From contig NC_045139.1 in the NCBI RefSeq assembly GCF_008831285.2, positions 16,288,354 through 16,352,353 on the forward strand: a DNA stretch of 64,000 nucleotides, in the 5' to 3' direction. The number at the start of each line of letters is the position of its first letter. Positions within the stretch are counted from its first letter, which is position 1. The position numbers and the translations under genes are program-made. Under the pieces are notes generated by a model, which made no database searches, was not told the DNA's origin, and saw nothing but the letters and a program-made list of their open reading frames with translations. This DNA comes from Nymphaea colorata (taxonomy: Eukaryota; Streptophyta; Magnoliopsida; Nymphaeales; Nymphaeaceae). Of this stretch, positions 1 through 11,420 are shown one piece after another.

Positions 1-135
1 TCGGTACATCAGAACCGGTCCGAGCAGGTCAAGGATGCCATTGAATTGTGGCATCACTCAAGAATTTTCTGCACTCTACGTCAGGTAGAACACGACCGTG
101 TGGTTCGACTACTGAAATTGCCTCAGGGATTGTGA
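1..135 (+). CDS. possible 3' end of an unrecognised plus-strand gene (partial)
   Basis: The window opens inside a frame that stays open for 44 codons and ends with TGA at 133-135. The residues include KDAIELWHHSRIF and EHDRVVRLLKL, which look protein-like. An AATAAA signal lies at 486-491, giving a plausible 3' UTR of about 350 bases. I do not recognise the family, and the open stretch is short enough to be chance. It is offered only as a candidate terminal exon whose remainder lies left of the window. Confidence 0.28.
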   Translation, partial: SVHQNRSEQVKDAIELWHHSRIFCTLRQVEHDRVVRLLKLPQGL

Positions 136-149
136 ACAGATTGTTTTCT

Positions 150-3100
150 GGGGCAGGAGTGCTATGGCAGGACTCTGCAGCCTATTTGAACATGGATGAT
201 TATATTTTCTTGAGTCCCGTGTTCTGCGGAAGTTAATTGAAATGGTCTCCAACTCAGTTCATGAGATCACTCTGAAAGCTAACAATGAGCAATAGAAAGC
301 TAACGCTCTGATATTTTCCTTTTCTGGACCATGATTCAAGACTGAGAAAGTGAGCATTCGACATGGTATGCTTTCCAAGGACATGATCGTCTACTACGCA
401 GGATGTAGACTGGTTATAGATCCTTGTGTTTGTAAATAGTATACAACCTTTTCTTCGGTTTTGTTTGTATTCTTTCATGCTTTTCAATAAAGAGAATCCC
501 CCACTAGAAAGAAGGGTGGAGAGAATGGTCGTCGAAGGACAAAAAGAAAAAGAAAAGAAAAAGGTGAGGGAGTGAAAGAGAGTGAAAGAACCAGTCTGAA
601 AATGAGATTGGTTGAACTCATCATGTAGACCGACGACTGAGTAGATAAAAACAGTACGTAGACTCAGTACATAAGAACAACGTACTCATGAAATATGTAC
701 TGATGACTGAGTAAATACGAACAATCTGTAGACGGATTCTAAGTCAACTTATATGTCAGATTGAATGGTGGCACGTGCAAAGTCATATATATATATATAT
801 ATAGACAGGCATTGTAGCTTGATCATCATTTCTTTGAAACATTTTTTTGCCTTTTGGTGACGAGTAAGTGCCAACCCTTTGGGGGAGCCGAAAGTATAAT
901 ATAAAGATCTCCCTCTCTCACACTGTTGGCGAGGCCTTGGACTTGGTGGTGGGGAGTGAAGTTCAAGAGTAATGCCGGCGTTCGTAAGAGCAATGTCCAG
1001 ACAACCTAGATTTGTCAATTAATATGGAAAAATATCAGCGACCTTATCTACTCCATCTCCATGTTCATGCTTCCAGCTGACAAATTTTGAGATCGAATCC
1101 TTTGCCTTTCTTTTGGCAGAGCGCATTATTTTATAAATCAAGTGGTGAAATACTTCAGCATCGACGGAGACGGGTTCATTCTGCATGCGTTCACGATTAT
1201 ACCCATGCCGGCTGGTTTGTCAAAGGCAGTGGAATGTAGTCGCCGTAAAAATTGATTGTTAAAAGTAGAAAATTATTTTAAAAGCGCTGCCAATTCAAGC
1301 TGATCGGATGAAGTTTTCGTAAGATTAATTGCTAAAGTAAAAAAATGATTCTAAAAGTGCTAATTCGGGCTGATCTGGTCTGCCTCATTAGTCATTATCA
1401 CTTGGCAGAAAGATAAGGCTTCAAGCCAATATTGGCAATACTCATAGACACTGTTTTTTCTATTAAACTATAAAGTTCATACTTTCTTTGTGCTCTTCAT
1501 TACCAACTGGATGTCACAGGTTTGTCCTTTTGAATCGCACCAAGACAACCTAGCAGTCCAGCCCTTGCTAGGGAAGGGACCGATCACTTTGTCGGGTTTG
1601 ATCCAAACGAATCTAGCGAGATTAAGTTTCATCAAATGTGAAACCGATTAGGAAATCACTATGAGCTCATCAGTCTGAACGATGGGAGCTCAAGAACGAG
1701 ATGCCTTATCATGTTTGTTGGCAAATATAGATCTCTCCTTCATTTTAAAGAAACAGAGCTCAAACTTGATTAGGCACAATGAAGAGAACTTAACTCATGT
1801 CCTTTAACTTCATGAAGTCTTGGACAATGAGAGAGTCAAAACTTGATTCAGAGTTGTTGAGTCCTTAGGGGAATCCGATAAAACCCTAAGGTCTTGTCTT
1901 CGTACCTCCAAGGTTCTGTCTTGCTTTAGAGTTTGAGTGGACTTATAGTACATTTTTCAACTCATGTGTCAAGTTTGTTACCGTTTACCTTACAAATGAG
2001 CAACACACCAGAGCATGACAGTGATCAAGAGATTTAGACCTCAAAACCTATGAATGTGAGCCACCTTACCACCCCATTGTAATACCTTGGGTATAGTTGA
2101 AAGATAAACCTTCATTCAAGGAACCATTTTAATTTTCACCCATAACTCCAGCACCATATTTGTTTTCTGATGTAGGACCTTATTTTTGCTATTAAACACT
2201 TATGCCGCCTTCTAATTTTGTTATTCCAAATTGATTTTTTTTTTCCTCAAAAAAAAAGGGGTTACCGTTGTTTCTTGTTCAATTTGATTGTACCGAGGGA
2301 AAGTAAAAAAAAAAAAATCAGAATCTTCATAGAAAAAAAAGTGAAATATCGTACGGGTATTTGGTAATCGTTAAATATCACACTGAAATGAAATTTTCTC
2401 AAAATTAACATGGTGACGCACTATGATCTTAAGAAAAGTTCCTCAAACCTTTGAATTCGGATGGAAAAAAACTTCACGTTCACGTTCTCGACATCGAAAA
2501 CGACGGTGCAGTACTACTATTCTTGGCATGCCTGGTTGTTTGCTTGTATGGATCGGAACATATAATTGGGGTTTCACCTCAACTAGCAGAACGAATGGCC
2601 CTGGTTGATGTTTAGATCAAAATGTAAATTCAGACACTGTGAATAAATATTGGCCGGTGGCCACGCCAAAATAGTTTTTTTAGGAAGGTGCATTCACGTT
2701 TTAATCCATCCAAATTTTAGAAGGTGGAGAGGGCCATTTTGCTATTGTAATTGTAAACGTTAGTATTATTAGATTTTAGGTGGTCCATGGGGGCCCCGTG
2801 TAAAATTTGTGAGTTACTATTCATGTTTGTTGGAATTTTATCATGTCCATATAATGGTCCACAATTCAAACGTACAAGTTTAAAACATTAGTAAAAAAGA
2901 AGCAACACGATTTTTGAATGTGCAAATGAGAATTTTATGACCTCAACATCTTAAAACTTGCTTCTTTTATTCATTCACTCGTTTGCATTTGCGTAAAACA
3001 TAAAATATTGACTGAAATGGTCGTATCAGCACTAAACTAGATTTTTTTGATGGATGCCATTCTCATATGAGCCGCCGATCTTTTAAGTTGGAAAAAACAT

Positions 3101-4850
3101 AGAAACAAAGAGCCAGAAAAAACAAATCAAGATATTTTACCTTCTTTTTGGAGGGTATTTTTATCTCTTTAAATACAGCTTCGTTTCTTTTTTTGTTTTT
3201 ACAGTTTGATCTCCACCGTTTAATCTTCTTGAAATCAAACTCATTCGGTTTCCATTATATACATATATATACCCTCTTAACAAATCATATATTAAAAAAT
3301 TTGAATCGTGGGGTTCATGAGACACTGCAATCTGAGACCGCGTTTAGAATCATCTGTACTGAGAAGAAACGACGTGATCGTCCCACTTGATTGTTGTCGT
3401 TCAAAGGGCGGCTTATCTGTTTTTCTGCCACTTGTAGTCAACTCACACGCCATCGTTTACCTCATTCTCCCGTCCAACCTAGATACCAACTGTACTCTTC
3501 ACCTGCGCTCGAATTTCCAATTCCACGCGTTATCCTGCTGCTATTGTACGAATCCAAAGAGCCAGTGATCATGAACTCTCTGCTCCTTTTCTATTGGAGA
3601 TATATGTTCTCCTCGATCCCCACTCTACCGTTGCTGCACTGCATCTGCGTTCCCACAGTGCTCCCCATCGTAAATCATTAAGCAAGAGGGCGATGAAGGA
3701 GAGTTTTGGCTCCATCGAATTTTAAACATGATCAATGACTATGAACACTTTGACATCTAGATCGCAGGTTGCTACATATAATTCAATGTACGACTTTGAA
3801 TAGATGCTTCACAAGTGACAAACTTTGAATGATTACATTGTATTGATTGGCTCACTCAGTAAAAGATTGTAATCTTCAAATTTTGTAACTGGCTCACTCA
3901 GTAAAGGATTGTAATCTTCAAATCTTTGAGGTCTCTCTCTCCTGATTATCTTTTCGGGAGAGAGGCTAGATTCAGACGATCGAGCATAACTTTTGCAATC
4001 TTAACATCTACTCGACAGTTAATATTTTAATTTTTATGTGAAGGAAGACGGACACGGTTGTTTTGAGTTGTTTAACTTTGATTAGACTTAGTAAGCGAAT
4101 TGAATAACTTGTTTAACGTGTGAAGACATTGATTAAATTAGTCAATTTTTTTATACGTAAATGTGGCGTTTCCTATGAAGTCAAAAGTGACAGGTCAAAT
4201 CATACCAAATGCGGAGTAAAATCAGAACATTTTAGTCGAAATGATTTGATTTAAAGTATGTTGTGATATACATCATAGATAGGCTAGCCAGATTGGATAA
4301 AAGTTGGCACCTTCCTATGCTTGGCGTCGTGAAAGGGGCCCAACAAGAAAATGTGCACATATATCAAGGTTATGCATCTATGCATGCATTTCATACATCG
4401 CCATGCTTTATGGTGGACACATAATGAGAGGGATGCCTTCTGCAAACTGACAACATGAGAAAAAATATCTCACAATGAATTCGCTTTGTGGATCAATAAT
4501 TCAACCTGTGAAAGATTTTTTGGTCGAGTGTTCCTCTTGACCCACTTGCCTTAAGTCCTTTTGTTGTATTCTTTTTGTAACCTGGACGCCATGTACTTTT
4601 GCTCCCTAAGGCGTTAACCCTTTTTCTTTACTCTCTTCATAGTTCAACCACATGTATCCACAGATGGTTTTACATTTCTCAATGAAAATGACAAACTTAA
4701 TTTGTTCAACACATTGTTCTCGCCACAAGGAAAACTGCTTTTTAATTTTTGCTTCAAACACACTTCATCCGTGGACTTTTGGGCCCTAAGTGAAAGCATT
4801 GATGTTTGTGGAGCCACTTGATCCTAAGCACATAAGAAGCTGCCTGTTGT
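150..4850. other. gene-poor stretch, nothing firmly recognised
   Basis: AT-rich DNA with short A/T runs and a small TA microsatellite at about 784-803. Several open frames of 60-96 codons occur near 3148-3681, but none shows a recognisable domain, an exon-intron pattern or a homologue elsewhere in the window. A short near-duplicate phrase (GGCTCACTCAGTAAA) occurs twice, at about 3849 and 3891. I see no supported gene. Confidence 0.5.
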
Positions 4851-4854
4851 ATTA

Positions 4855-5240
4855 GAATATTATCATGTATGTTCTTCTAACTTTAAGGTGCAATAGTCGG
4901 AATCGAGGTTGGTAATATGCCATTCTTTGTTTCAAACTCATGTAGCAACAACCTTCTATACTACAACATAGGGTCATTGATATGCAATAGATATTATCAT
5001 ATATGTTCTTCTAACCTTAAGGGCGCAACAGTCGGAGTGGATTGGTAATATTGTTTCGAACTCTCGTGACATCAATCCTCTATAGTACAAGAGGGGGTCA
5101 CCGATATGCAATATATATTATCAAATATGTTCTTCTAACTTTAAAGGCGCAATAGTTCGGGTGGAGGTTGGTAATATGTCAGTCTTTGTTTCGAACTCTC
5201 GTAGCATCAACACTCTATAATTAGAAGAGGTAATCATCGA
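4855..5240. repeat. three-copy tandem repeat, unit about 125-134 bp
   Basis: Three successive copies begin with TATTATCA near 4858, 4992 and 5117, continue through a shared TGTTCTTCTAAC block and end near 5240. Each unit carries a TTTCGAACTC- or TTTCAAACTC-type stretch resembling a pol III B box, preceded by a GTCGGAGTGG-like block in the middle unit. The copies have diverged by substitutions and small indels, so the expansion is not recent. A decayed tRNA-derived SINE or a minisatellite are both possible. Confidence 0.65.
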
Positions 5241-5860
5241 TTTATAAGTTGAAGCATAACAAGATCATCACCTCAAGGCATCAAAAGTAACGTTGAACTT
5301 ATAGAAATAGAGAAAGACTTTGGCTTTCACTTGGGCGGTGGGAATAGTCTCCGGCTTACGCGTAACTTTAACCGTGCTAGGCAATCTTGTAAACTAGAGT
5401 TTGGCAAATCCCTACTGGATCATCTCATAATTGAGATGTGAATTACTCTGGTATGGATCGAACTTGGACTTCCTTCAACTTGAATTGTTAAGTTTATATT
5501 CCTTCAGAATGCAAGTTGACTAAGTTTGTGATTTTGCCACTGGAAAAGGGAAAAGAGGTCATGTGTTGAAGCATTTGTATGGGTCTAAGACATCTTAAAT
5601 CGAAGCCAAGTGGCTACATACAAGCAGCTAGCCCATCATTGACGGCGTTATATATATATATATATTGAGAATTCATGTAACGTAGCTGAATTTTGAGCCT
5701 CAAACTAATAATACAACCGGATAGACTTCTTCCGGTGAATATCTGGGAAGTACATTCGGAAATTAAAGCTACCTAAGTTAGTGATCAAAGCGAAGTGAAA
5801 AAAATAGATAAATTAAAAAATTTACTTGAAGAGAACATGAAACTTTGGACAGGAAAAGGG
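5241..5860. other. intergenic, nothing recognised
   Basis: No gene, exon pattern or repeat is recognised apart from a short TA microsatellite near 5648-5665. Confidence 0.5.
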
Positions 5861-5862
5861 AC

Positions 5863-5925
<63 letters not shown>
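5863..5925. repeat. TA dinucleotide microsatellite
   Basis: About 62 bases of uninterrupted TA repeat, the longest simple repeat in the window. It lies about 400 bp downstream of the first Kunitz gene and is likely to vary in length between individuals. The run of isoleucine and tyrosine in frames crossing it is an artefact of the repeat. Confidence 0.95.
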
Positions 5926-5926
<1 letters not shown>

Positions 5927-6328
5927 GCCAATACGTACTTGATGTAAAAAGTAAATGAAAAGAATCAAACGTAAAGAATAAGTGTGAATAGATGAAGAAG
6001 GGAACAAAGTCCAGAGAAAGAAAAATCCAATCTTCCTTCCATGGGACCATTACAATAGCACTCTGCCTTTCACCTTACCTTTTGTTTTTCTGCGTGAGGC
6101 CAACGAAGAGAGGCTCCCACAGTACTCGCTGTACATCGATAAGCCCCCACTAGCAAGATCCCTTAAGATTTTGCAGCCTGTGGATTCAACGAGGTGCTTC
6201 TCATCATTTCACGGTAATCGAATATATATACCAGAACTTCTTCTTCGTCGAACTGGATTGCACAATTAATTACTTTGGACTCGAGGAATTTTAATCTATA
6301 CAAGACAGCGTGATTGATCGGCGTCCGA

Positions 6329-7144
6329 TCAACGCCGGAACCTCTTGAATTTCACGGTCAGGGGGCGGCCACCTAAGACCAGCCACCGATCATAGACGTC
6401 ACGGTAGACGCCGAGATCTCCACAGACGGCGTCCTCCTGTCGACATGTCTCGCAGACGCCGGGGCAGAACACTAGCTTATAGTTGTCGCCATCTTTCTCT
6501 ATCTTGAACCAGTTGTTGGTGGTGGCGGGCCCCGGGTTTCCTACCATCCCGCCGAGCCTCACGAACCGCTGGCCGGACACCTTGTCCACCGGAGCCAACG
6601 TCCACACCGGCTTCTCCGGACAGGTGTTCGACTCGTAGAACTCGATGTTGAGGTCCGTCGAGAGCCGAACCGTCTTCGCGCCGTCGACCGGCGCGAAGTT
6701 CACGAGTATGCCGTCGCTGAAGGCGGGCGGCGCTTGCTTGACGTACATGGGACACCAGGTGCCGTTGCGGGAGCCGGAGAAGAAGCCGCGGAGGCGGTCC
6801 TTCTGAATCGGCACCATGTAGTATCGCGCGCCGGAGTTGAGCTGCCTGCCGTCGAGGTCAAGCACCGGCTGGCGGGTCTCCCGGCCGAGGGCGCCTCTCG
6901 AGACGAGGAAGAGAACCCCCAGCGAGAAGACCGCGGCCAATATGGTGCTCCTTAGTACTCTGGTGTCAGGCTCGGGCCTTTTGCCCGCTTTCCCCGAAGC
7001 GCTCCTCTTGATGCAGCCGCGCGGCGTCCATTGGCACCTCGGCGATTGCGGCTTCCTGCTGCTCTTCTTAGCGAGCCCTTCTCTCCCCCCGGCGAGGATG
7101 AGGAAGAGGGTCTTCTGCAACATGGTTCCTGCGTTATGGAGCAT
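6329..7144 (-). CDS. Kunitz (STI/miraculin-like) protease inhibitor with N-terminal extension
   Basis: Intronless gene ending in a full Kunitz beta-trefoil domain of about 180 residues. It has the N-terminal VLDLDG...YYMVP signature, the STDLNIEF strand, the NPGP...NNWFKIEK block and a FCPGVCETC cluster. Six cysteines support the family's usual two disulfides plus an extra pair. The sequon NGT precedes the first domain cysteine. In relatives the signal peptide starts at ATGTTGGCC; here the equivalent codon at 6943-6941 is ATA, so the hydrophobic segment TILAAVFSLGVLFLVS lacks its own start. The frame is open upstream and offers ATGs at 7180, 7144 and 7123. A TATAAG box at 7211-7216 makes 7180 too close to the likely start of transcription and excludes the ATG at 7258, so 7144 (271 aa) or 7123 (264 aa) is most likely. 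The extension is basic and Gly/Arg/Lys-rich. It could impair secretion, act as a new targeting signal, or mark a gene beginning to decay. Domain is certain, start is not. Confidence 0.8.
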   Translation of the reverse strand: MLHNAGTMLQKTLFLILAGGREGLAKKSSRKPQSPRCQWTPRGCIKRSASGKAGKRPEPDTRVLRSTILAAVFSLGVLFLVSRGALGRETRQPVLDLDGRQLNSGARYYMVPIQKDRLRGFFSGSRNGTWCPMYVKQAPPAFSDGILVNFAPVDGAKTVRLSTDLNIEFYESNTCPEKPVWTLAPVDKVSGQRFVRLGGMVGNPGPATTNNWFKIEKDGDNYKLVFCPGVCETCRQEDAVCGDLGVYRDVYDRWLVLGGRPLTVKFKRFRR

Positions 7145-7210
7145 GTTTAATCTGCAGAGAGGTGAGGTCTGCTCCTCCATGGAATGAATTATTGGAGAAT
7201 GGTCGCTTAT

Positions 7211-7216
7211 CTTATA
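7211..7216 (-). promoter_or_regulatory. TATA box of the first Kunitz gene
   Basis: TATAAG on the minus strand, 67 bp before the ATG at 7144. A TTGACT W-box-type core lies about 60 bp further upstream (AGTCAA on plus at 7275-7280). Paralogues have TATA 63-81 bp before the signal-peptide ATG; here it is about 270 bp from the equivalent codon. Confidence 0.6.
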
Positions 7217-7259
7217 GGCAGCCGGCCTTGTAAACGAGTTGCCGTGAAGCTTTGTCACC

Positions 7260-8299
7260 TACTGCCATTGTCGAAGTCAAAATCGAGGTTTTTTAATCTT
7301 CTTGCCACAAACAAGGGGATAGCCATGGGTGGTTTTTGAAAGGTCAGGTTCCTTTACTGGACCGTTGATGACGCGACCGGATGAAGATGGACGGTGGATG
7401 GAGGGGAGGGTTAATGGGTGCGGAAATCTCCGCCGTCCGCGCCGTCATGGTTTTCAGAAACAGTGGCTAGGTTTGGTAGGAGGAGTTCTTGCAGTCGGGC
7501 GTTAGGCGAGGCCGTTTGAACTTATTGAAAGGGACGAAGTTTGTATGGCCGCGTCCGAACAGAGGGGCTACGTTCGGTCAGTGTCCGCACGCCAGCAACT
7601 TTCTGTTTTGCGCTTTTACCTACCCCCAAATTTTCATCCTAAGGGATGATTTTTATTATTGTTTAATAAGCGACTATATATATATATAAATATGACTATA
7701 TAAATAAGCCACCATAACACTCAAGATATCATCCTTTATATATATATATATATATATATATATTAACAGCCGAGTAGCCATCCACTTTAATAATGTTTTC
7801 TAAAGTTTAAAGCGTCAAACCCCGAAATTTGGATTTATCGAAGACCAAAATTATGGCAAACTGTGCAACAAAACCAGTCCCGAAGATATCTTCCTTCTGT
7901 TTTTTTTTTTTGTTTGTTTTAAATAAAAAGGCGATTTAACAGGATGCCAGGAACTACCGTATTTGTAAATGCAATCGAACGAGAGCTAAGTAAGATTTCG
8001 GTTAAGTAATAGTTGAAAAGGATAAAATTGTAATATACTGTTAAGAAGCGCTGTTATCTTTTTTCACTTACAAGCTTTTGTTTTCTAGTTTTCAAGAAAA
8101 TTACGACCACTTTTAAGAAATCACCAATATATATATATATAAGAGAATATTTTTCCTGGGTCTACTTTCCCACTTATAATGGGAAGAATATTCCATATAA
8201 CCAGCAATGGCATTTTAGTTATTTCTTACTTATAGTACATGGTTCCGTGTTAAGACCCCTAATGTAGTTAGGTTGAAAATCACATTCACATTCATATGC
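7260..8299. other. intergenic with TA microsatellites
   Basis: Short TA repeats at about 7676-7689, 7736-7762 and 8128-8141. No gene recognised. Confidence 0.5.
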
Positions 8300-8732
8300 A
8301 TGCTTAGTCAACCGCTCATATTTGGATCGGATATATCTTTAATCATATTCGTTTTTCAAATATTCACATAAAGTCGAATAAAAAAAAAAGTCATACATGA
8401 ATCCGAATCCAAAATCTGATTTTACAATCCAAATCCTATTTTTATATTTATATCTAAATCCAGATCCAAATTTTGAACCAGATTTTACCAATTTTCAAAA
8501 TTTAATAGTATTTGATACATGATATTTATCTGAAAATAAATCCGATTTGCTTCCGTGTTCTAATCCAATCGAATATTTATGTATATTCGAATTTGACTCT
8601 GAATTTGATCATATGCCATTTATTAAATCCGAATCCAATCCGATTTCTTGATCGAACATTTTTTTTATATTCGATTTTTTTTTTATCGAATCGATAGATA
8701 TCTTATTCAAATCGAATATATTGACATACCTA
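8300..8732. mobile_element. MITE-like element, family M1 copy 1
   Basis: One of several 300-450 bp copies in the window sharing internal AATCCGAATCC-type motifs, a TTTTACAATC block and a TTTATATTTATATCT block. The right end reads TTGACATACCTA, the inverse complement of the AGGGATGTCAA-type left end seen in the 19.3 kb copy, so short terminal inverted repeats are present. It has no coding capacity. The termini resemble non-autonomous hAT elements, but no clean 8-bp target duplication was found, so the superfamily is inferred. Confidence 0.6.
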
Positions 8733-9019
8733 ATATGCCTCTACATCCAAAATAGACCTCATCTGGCTAGCCCGAACCCGAATCCAAATGAAAAGGCCTC
8801 TATGTCATAGTCGACCTTAGCTACGCAAAATATAGCTGCGGCCTCGAGATTTTAATTTTGTGCGAAATCCAATTCGCGAAGAGATCCTAGATTTGGAATA
8901 AGGTGAAATACATGCTAAAAAAATTTTTAAAAAATTTTAGTTTGGCTGATGTAAAAATTTTGAGAAAGATAATTCGACCCTTGTAAGGAAAAATTCCTGA
9001 CTCATATTCATTGAACATC

Positions 9020-9265
9020 CGGATCAGTAAAAGCCAAACTCAATGAAGAAATGAAAGGGAAGTCAAGCTTGTGGATTTCGAAGCCCGGACTTGGTATTAA
9101 GCATCGTATCCAGACCTTAGTCTCTGACCAAATCCAAGCACGCGTAGGTGCTTCTTGAGGATCATTGGAAGCTTCATTAAAGTAAATATTATTTGTCTGA
9201 CCTCCACAAGTGCACATTTGGACTCGGTCTTTAACTTGGAATATAACGGATAAGATGGTTTGAAT
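9020..9265. repeat. dispersed repeat R3, copy 1
   Basis: Shares AAGCCCGGACT(C/T)GGTA and ACCAAATC(C)...CCAAGCAC blocks with a copy at 10,600-10,775 and more weakly with 19,065-19,260. Non-coding; family unknown. Confidence 0.45.
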
Positions 9266-9947
9266 AATCACCAATACCTACTCTTTGGGCCACATGAAAA
9301 TGGCCTGCTTCTCTACACAGTCCAAAAGACTCTTTAAGGAGATGGAAAATTCTTGTTCCCAATTCTCAAAGAAGGAAAAAAGTGATGATATATGGCACTT
9401 AAAGTAGTTTAGTAGTCAATCGAGAAGATTCCTTCTCTCTCTCTCTCTCTCATTCATGCAATTGAAAACAACTAATTTAATTTGCTCCTACAACAATTAA
9501 CACTTTTTCCTTCCAATCTAAGTTGCAAGATCTTTTGTTTAAACAAACTGGGGATCTTAGTAGCATTCATATCAAATCCATGCTATATGTAGAAAACCAT
9601 GGATTTGAGGTTGGATTATCATTGCGGATCTCAAATCCAATGTGAAATAAACATAGGTTGGGGTTTGGATCTGTTCTGTTTGTTCTCTGCATCAGAAACT
9701 CCAAGTCTGGAAGGAGTCGTGTTTGAGGGCTTATGCCTGCTTAAGCGTAAGCAAGGGATCAACAGCCACATAAACAAATTAAATATGACCATATTTAATG
9801 CTTAAGAGAAGCTAACGACTGGGCTAGATTTCACAATGAAAACAATGCTTTATTTAATTTTGACGAACAATTCTTTGTTCAATATAACCTATTAATCTTG
9901 GTAATATGGATAATTATCATATCATATCACATGGTCATATCAATTGT
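9266..9947. other. intergenic, nothing firmly recognised
   Basis: Contains a short CT microsatellite at about 9434-9450. Sequence from about 9840 (ATGCTTTATTTAA) matches the 3' flank of the Kunitz gene at 20.3 kb, so the downstream region of the adjacent pseudogene was duplicated with it. Confidence 0.45.
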
Positions 9948-10172
9948 ATTGAACTTGACCGCGGAAGGGACGGCCACCAAGGAGCAACCACGCGGCCAAG
10001 TCCTGCTTGTAGTCGTCCCCTTCTGTCTCTATCCTGACCAGTTGTTCATCGTCTCCAGCCCAGGCTTTCCGATCACCCCACCGTACCTCACCAACCTCCG
10101 GCCGGTTGCTCGGCCGGTCGGTGCTGAGGTTCAGGCCGGCTTCTCCGGGCATGGTTTCCACAATACAAACCA
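9948..10172 (-). pseudogene. Kunitz inhibitor pseudogene fragment (P subfamily)
   Basis: Minus-strand remnant matching the C-terminal half of the genes at 14.8 and 20.3 kb. It keeps DNA for the segment after the STD strand, the GGVIG/PGP block and the final LLGGRPF strand. The reading frame is lost across the middle, the stretch encoding the CPSVCKTCK cysteine cluster (roughly 85 bp) is deleted, and everything upstream of the CPEK strand is absent. No promoter or signal peptide remains. It cannot make an inhibitor. Confidence 0.8.
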
Positions 10173-10364
10173 TGTGGGCAGATTCTTTTTGTTAATTTAG
10201 TTTATTGTTCATCATTTTTTTCTCAAATTTTTTTCAAGATATAAAGCTGTTTTTGATACTGAGATGATCTTCTGTCAATGTTTCAACTTACCCACTAACT
10301 TACTTATCAGTACATTTTCACATCTTCTTTTTAACTGCATATTCTCTCCTCTAGATAAAAAACT

Positions 10365-10600
10365 TTACACCATGATGTAGAGATTAGAATTGGTAAGACG
10401 AATTCGTGTAACGCCTTCAGTAGATTTGTCACCACCAAAAATGCGGAGTTTCTTTTTTCCGGGGTCGAACATTTCAAGTACATTCTTGACGCGAGTTTGC
10501 TGCAAGTAATGAATGACAAGCAATTCTCCACCGTTAATATATACTTTTTTAATGCGTGCGGCCTGCTGGAGACCACCGGATTCAACAAGGAACTGATGGG
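10365..10600 (-). other. unexplained open frame of about 77 codons
   Basis: On the minus strand a frame runs from just right of 10,590 to a TAA after residues NLYIMV. It encodes protein-like sequence such as KKVYINGGELLVIHYLQQ and EMFDPGKKKLRIFGGDK. There is no ATG at its upstream end, where dispersed repeat R3 begins, so it looks like a gene fragment cut by the repeat. I cannot name the family. A chance open frame is possible; an 85-codon frame also overlaps in another register. Confidence 0.25.
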
Positions 10601-10775
10601 GAGGTCAAATCTGTGGATCCAAGCCCGGACTCGGTACTAAGTGCTGAATCCAATCCAGCGTCCAAGTCAAGACCAAATCTAAAGACTGCCCAAATCCAAG
10701 CACACGTGCATGGCGGATCATTATCAGACTCACGAATAATTGAAGACCTGGTTAACTAAATTCGATTTGATTGGA
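10600..10775. repeat. dispersed repeat R3, copy 2
   Basis: Matches copy 1 at 9,020-9,265 through the AAGCCCGGACTCGGTA and CCAAATCCAAGCACACG blocks. It abuts the orphan frame on its left and lies just 3' of the next Kunitz pseudogene. Confidence 0.45.
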
Positions 10776-10904
10776 CTTAGGAATGCCAAAATATTCATCG
10801 ACTTAGATCCAACTCATCGTATATGATCTTAATGATCTAGAATATATATAAAATTTATATTTATTTGGGCCCTTGTTAAAATTTTGAAATTATAGTTTGA
10901 AATA

Positions 10905-11420
10905 AAAAAAAAAAAATTGGCTCCGCTCGTGCGGCGCTGCTCATTCTGATAGTGAAGGCCGAGATCTGTGCAGTCCACCTTACACACGTCTTGCATACAC
11001 TGAGGCAGGCAGGATAAGTACTTGTAGTTGTTCCTTTCTTTCTCAATCCTAAACCCGTTGTTCACTGTTTCTGGCCCTGGCTTACCGATCTTGCCGGTCC
11101 GGTGGCTCGGTCGACGGTCGGCGGTAAGGTCCACATCGGCTTCTCCGGCCAGGGGTTCCACTCTTGAAACTCGACGTTCAGGTCCGTCGAAAGCCGAACC
11201 GATTTCATGTCAGTGAGGGGCCAAAAATGTGCTGCTGTGCTTATTGGTCCTGCATATTCATCTTGGCAGATGAATTTTGGACACTGATATGTGCCTTTGG
11301 TGCGATATTCGGAATGAGGCCGCCATGGTCATCCTCTACGACGGGCATTATAAACTAGCGGGCACCTTACTGGCGCCGGTCGAGGCTAAGACTAATGAGA
11401 AAATGGCCGACAAGGTTTTT
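10905..11420 (-). pseudogene. Kunitz inhibitor pseudogene (P subfamily), near full length
   Basis: Aligns over its whole length with the genes at 14.8 and 20.3 kb. Recognisable parts are the C-terminal DLGLHYQ strand, the KPGPETVNN block, the STD strand, the first-cysteine region and the start of the signal peptide. Small indels break the frame. The ancestral ATG (near 11,406) reads TTG, part of the signal peptide and N-terminus is missing, and the TATA position of its paralogues is degraded (CCTATCATGG on plus). The long 5' module of the P subfamily is still attached upstream. Coding and core promoter are both dead. Confidence 0.85.

Noticed and set aside
3148-3681. Candidate small gene from three overlapping frames
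   Set aside because: No start context, domain, splice pattern or paralogue supports any of the frames.
5778-6050. Minus-strand frame of 90 codons crossing the TA repeat
   Set aside because: Its open state comes from the TA microsatellite (Tyr-Ile repeats); no domain.
7144-7258. Start of the first Kunitz gene at the ATG at 7258 (309 aa)
   Set aside because: The TATA-like box at 7211-7216 lies inside this stretch, so an mRNA starting downstream of it would not contain that ATG.
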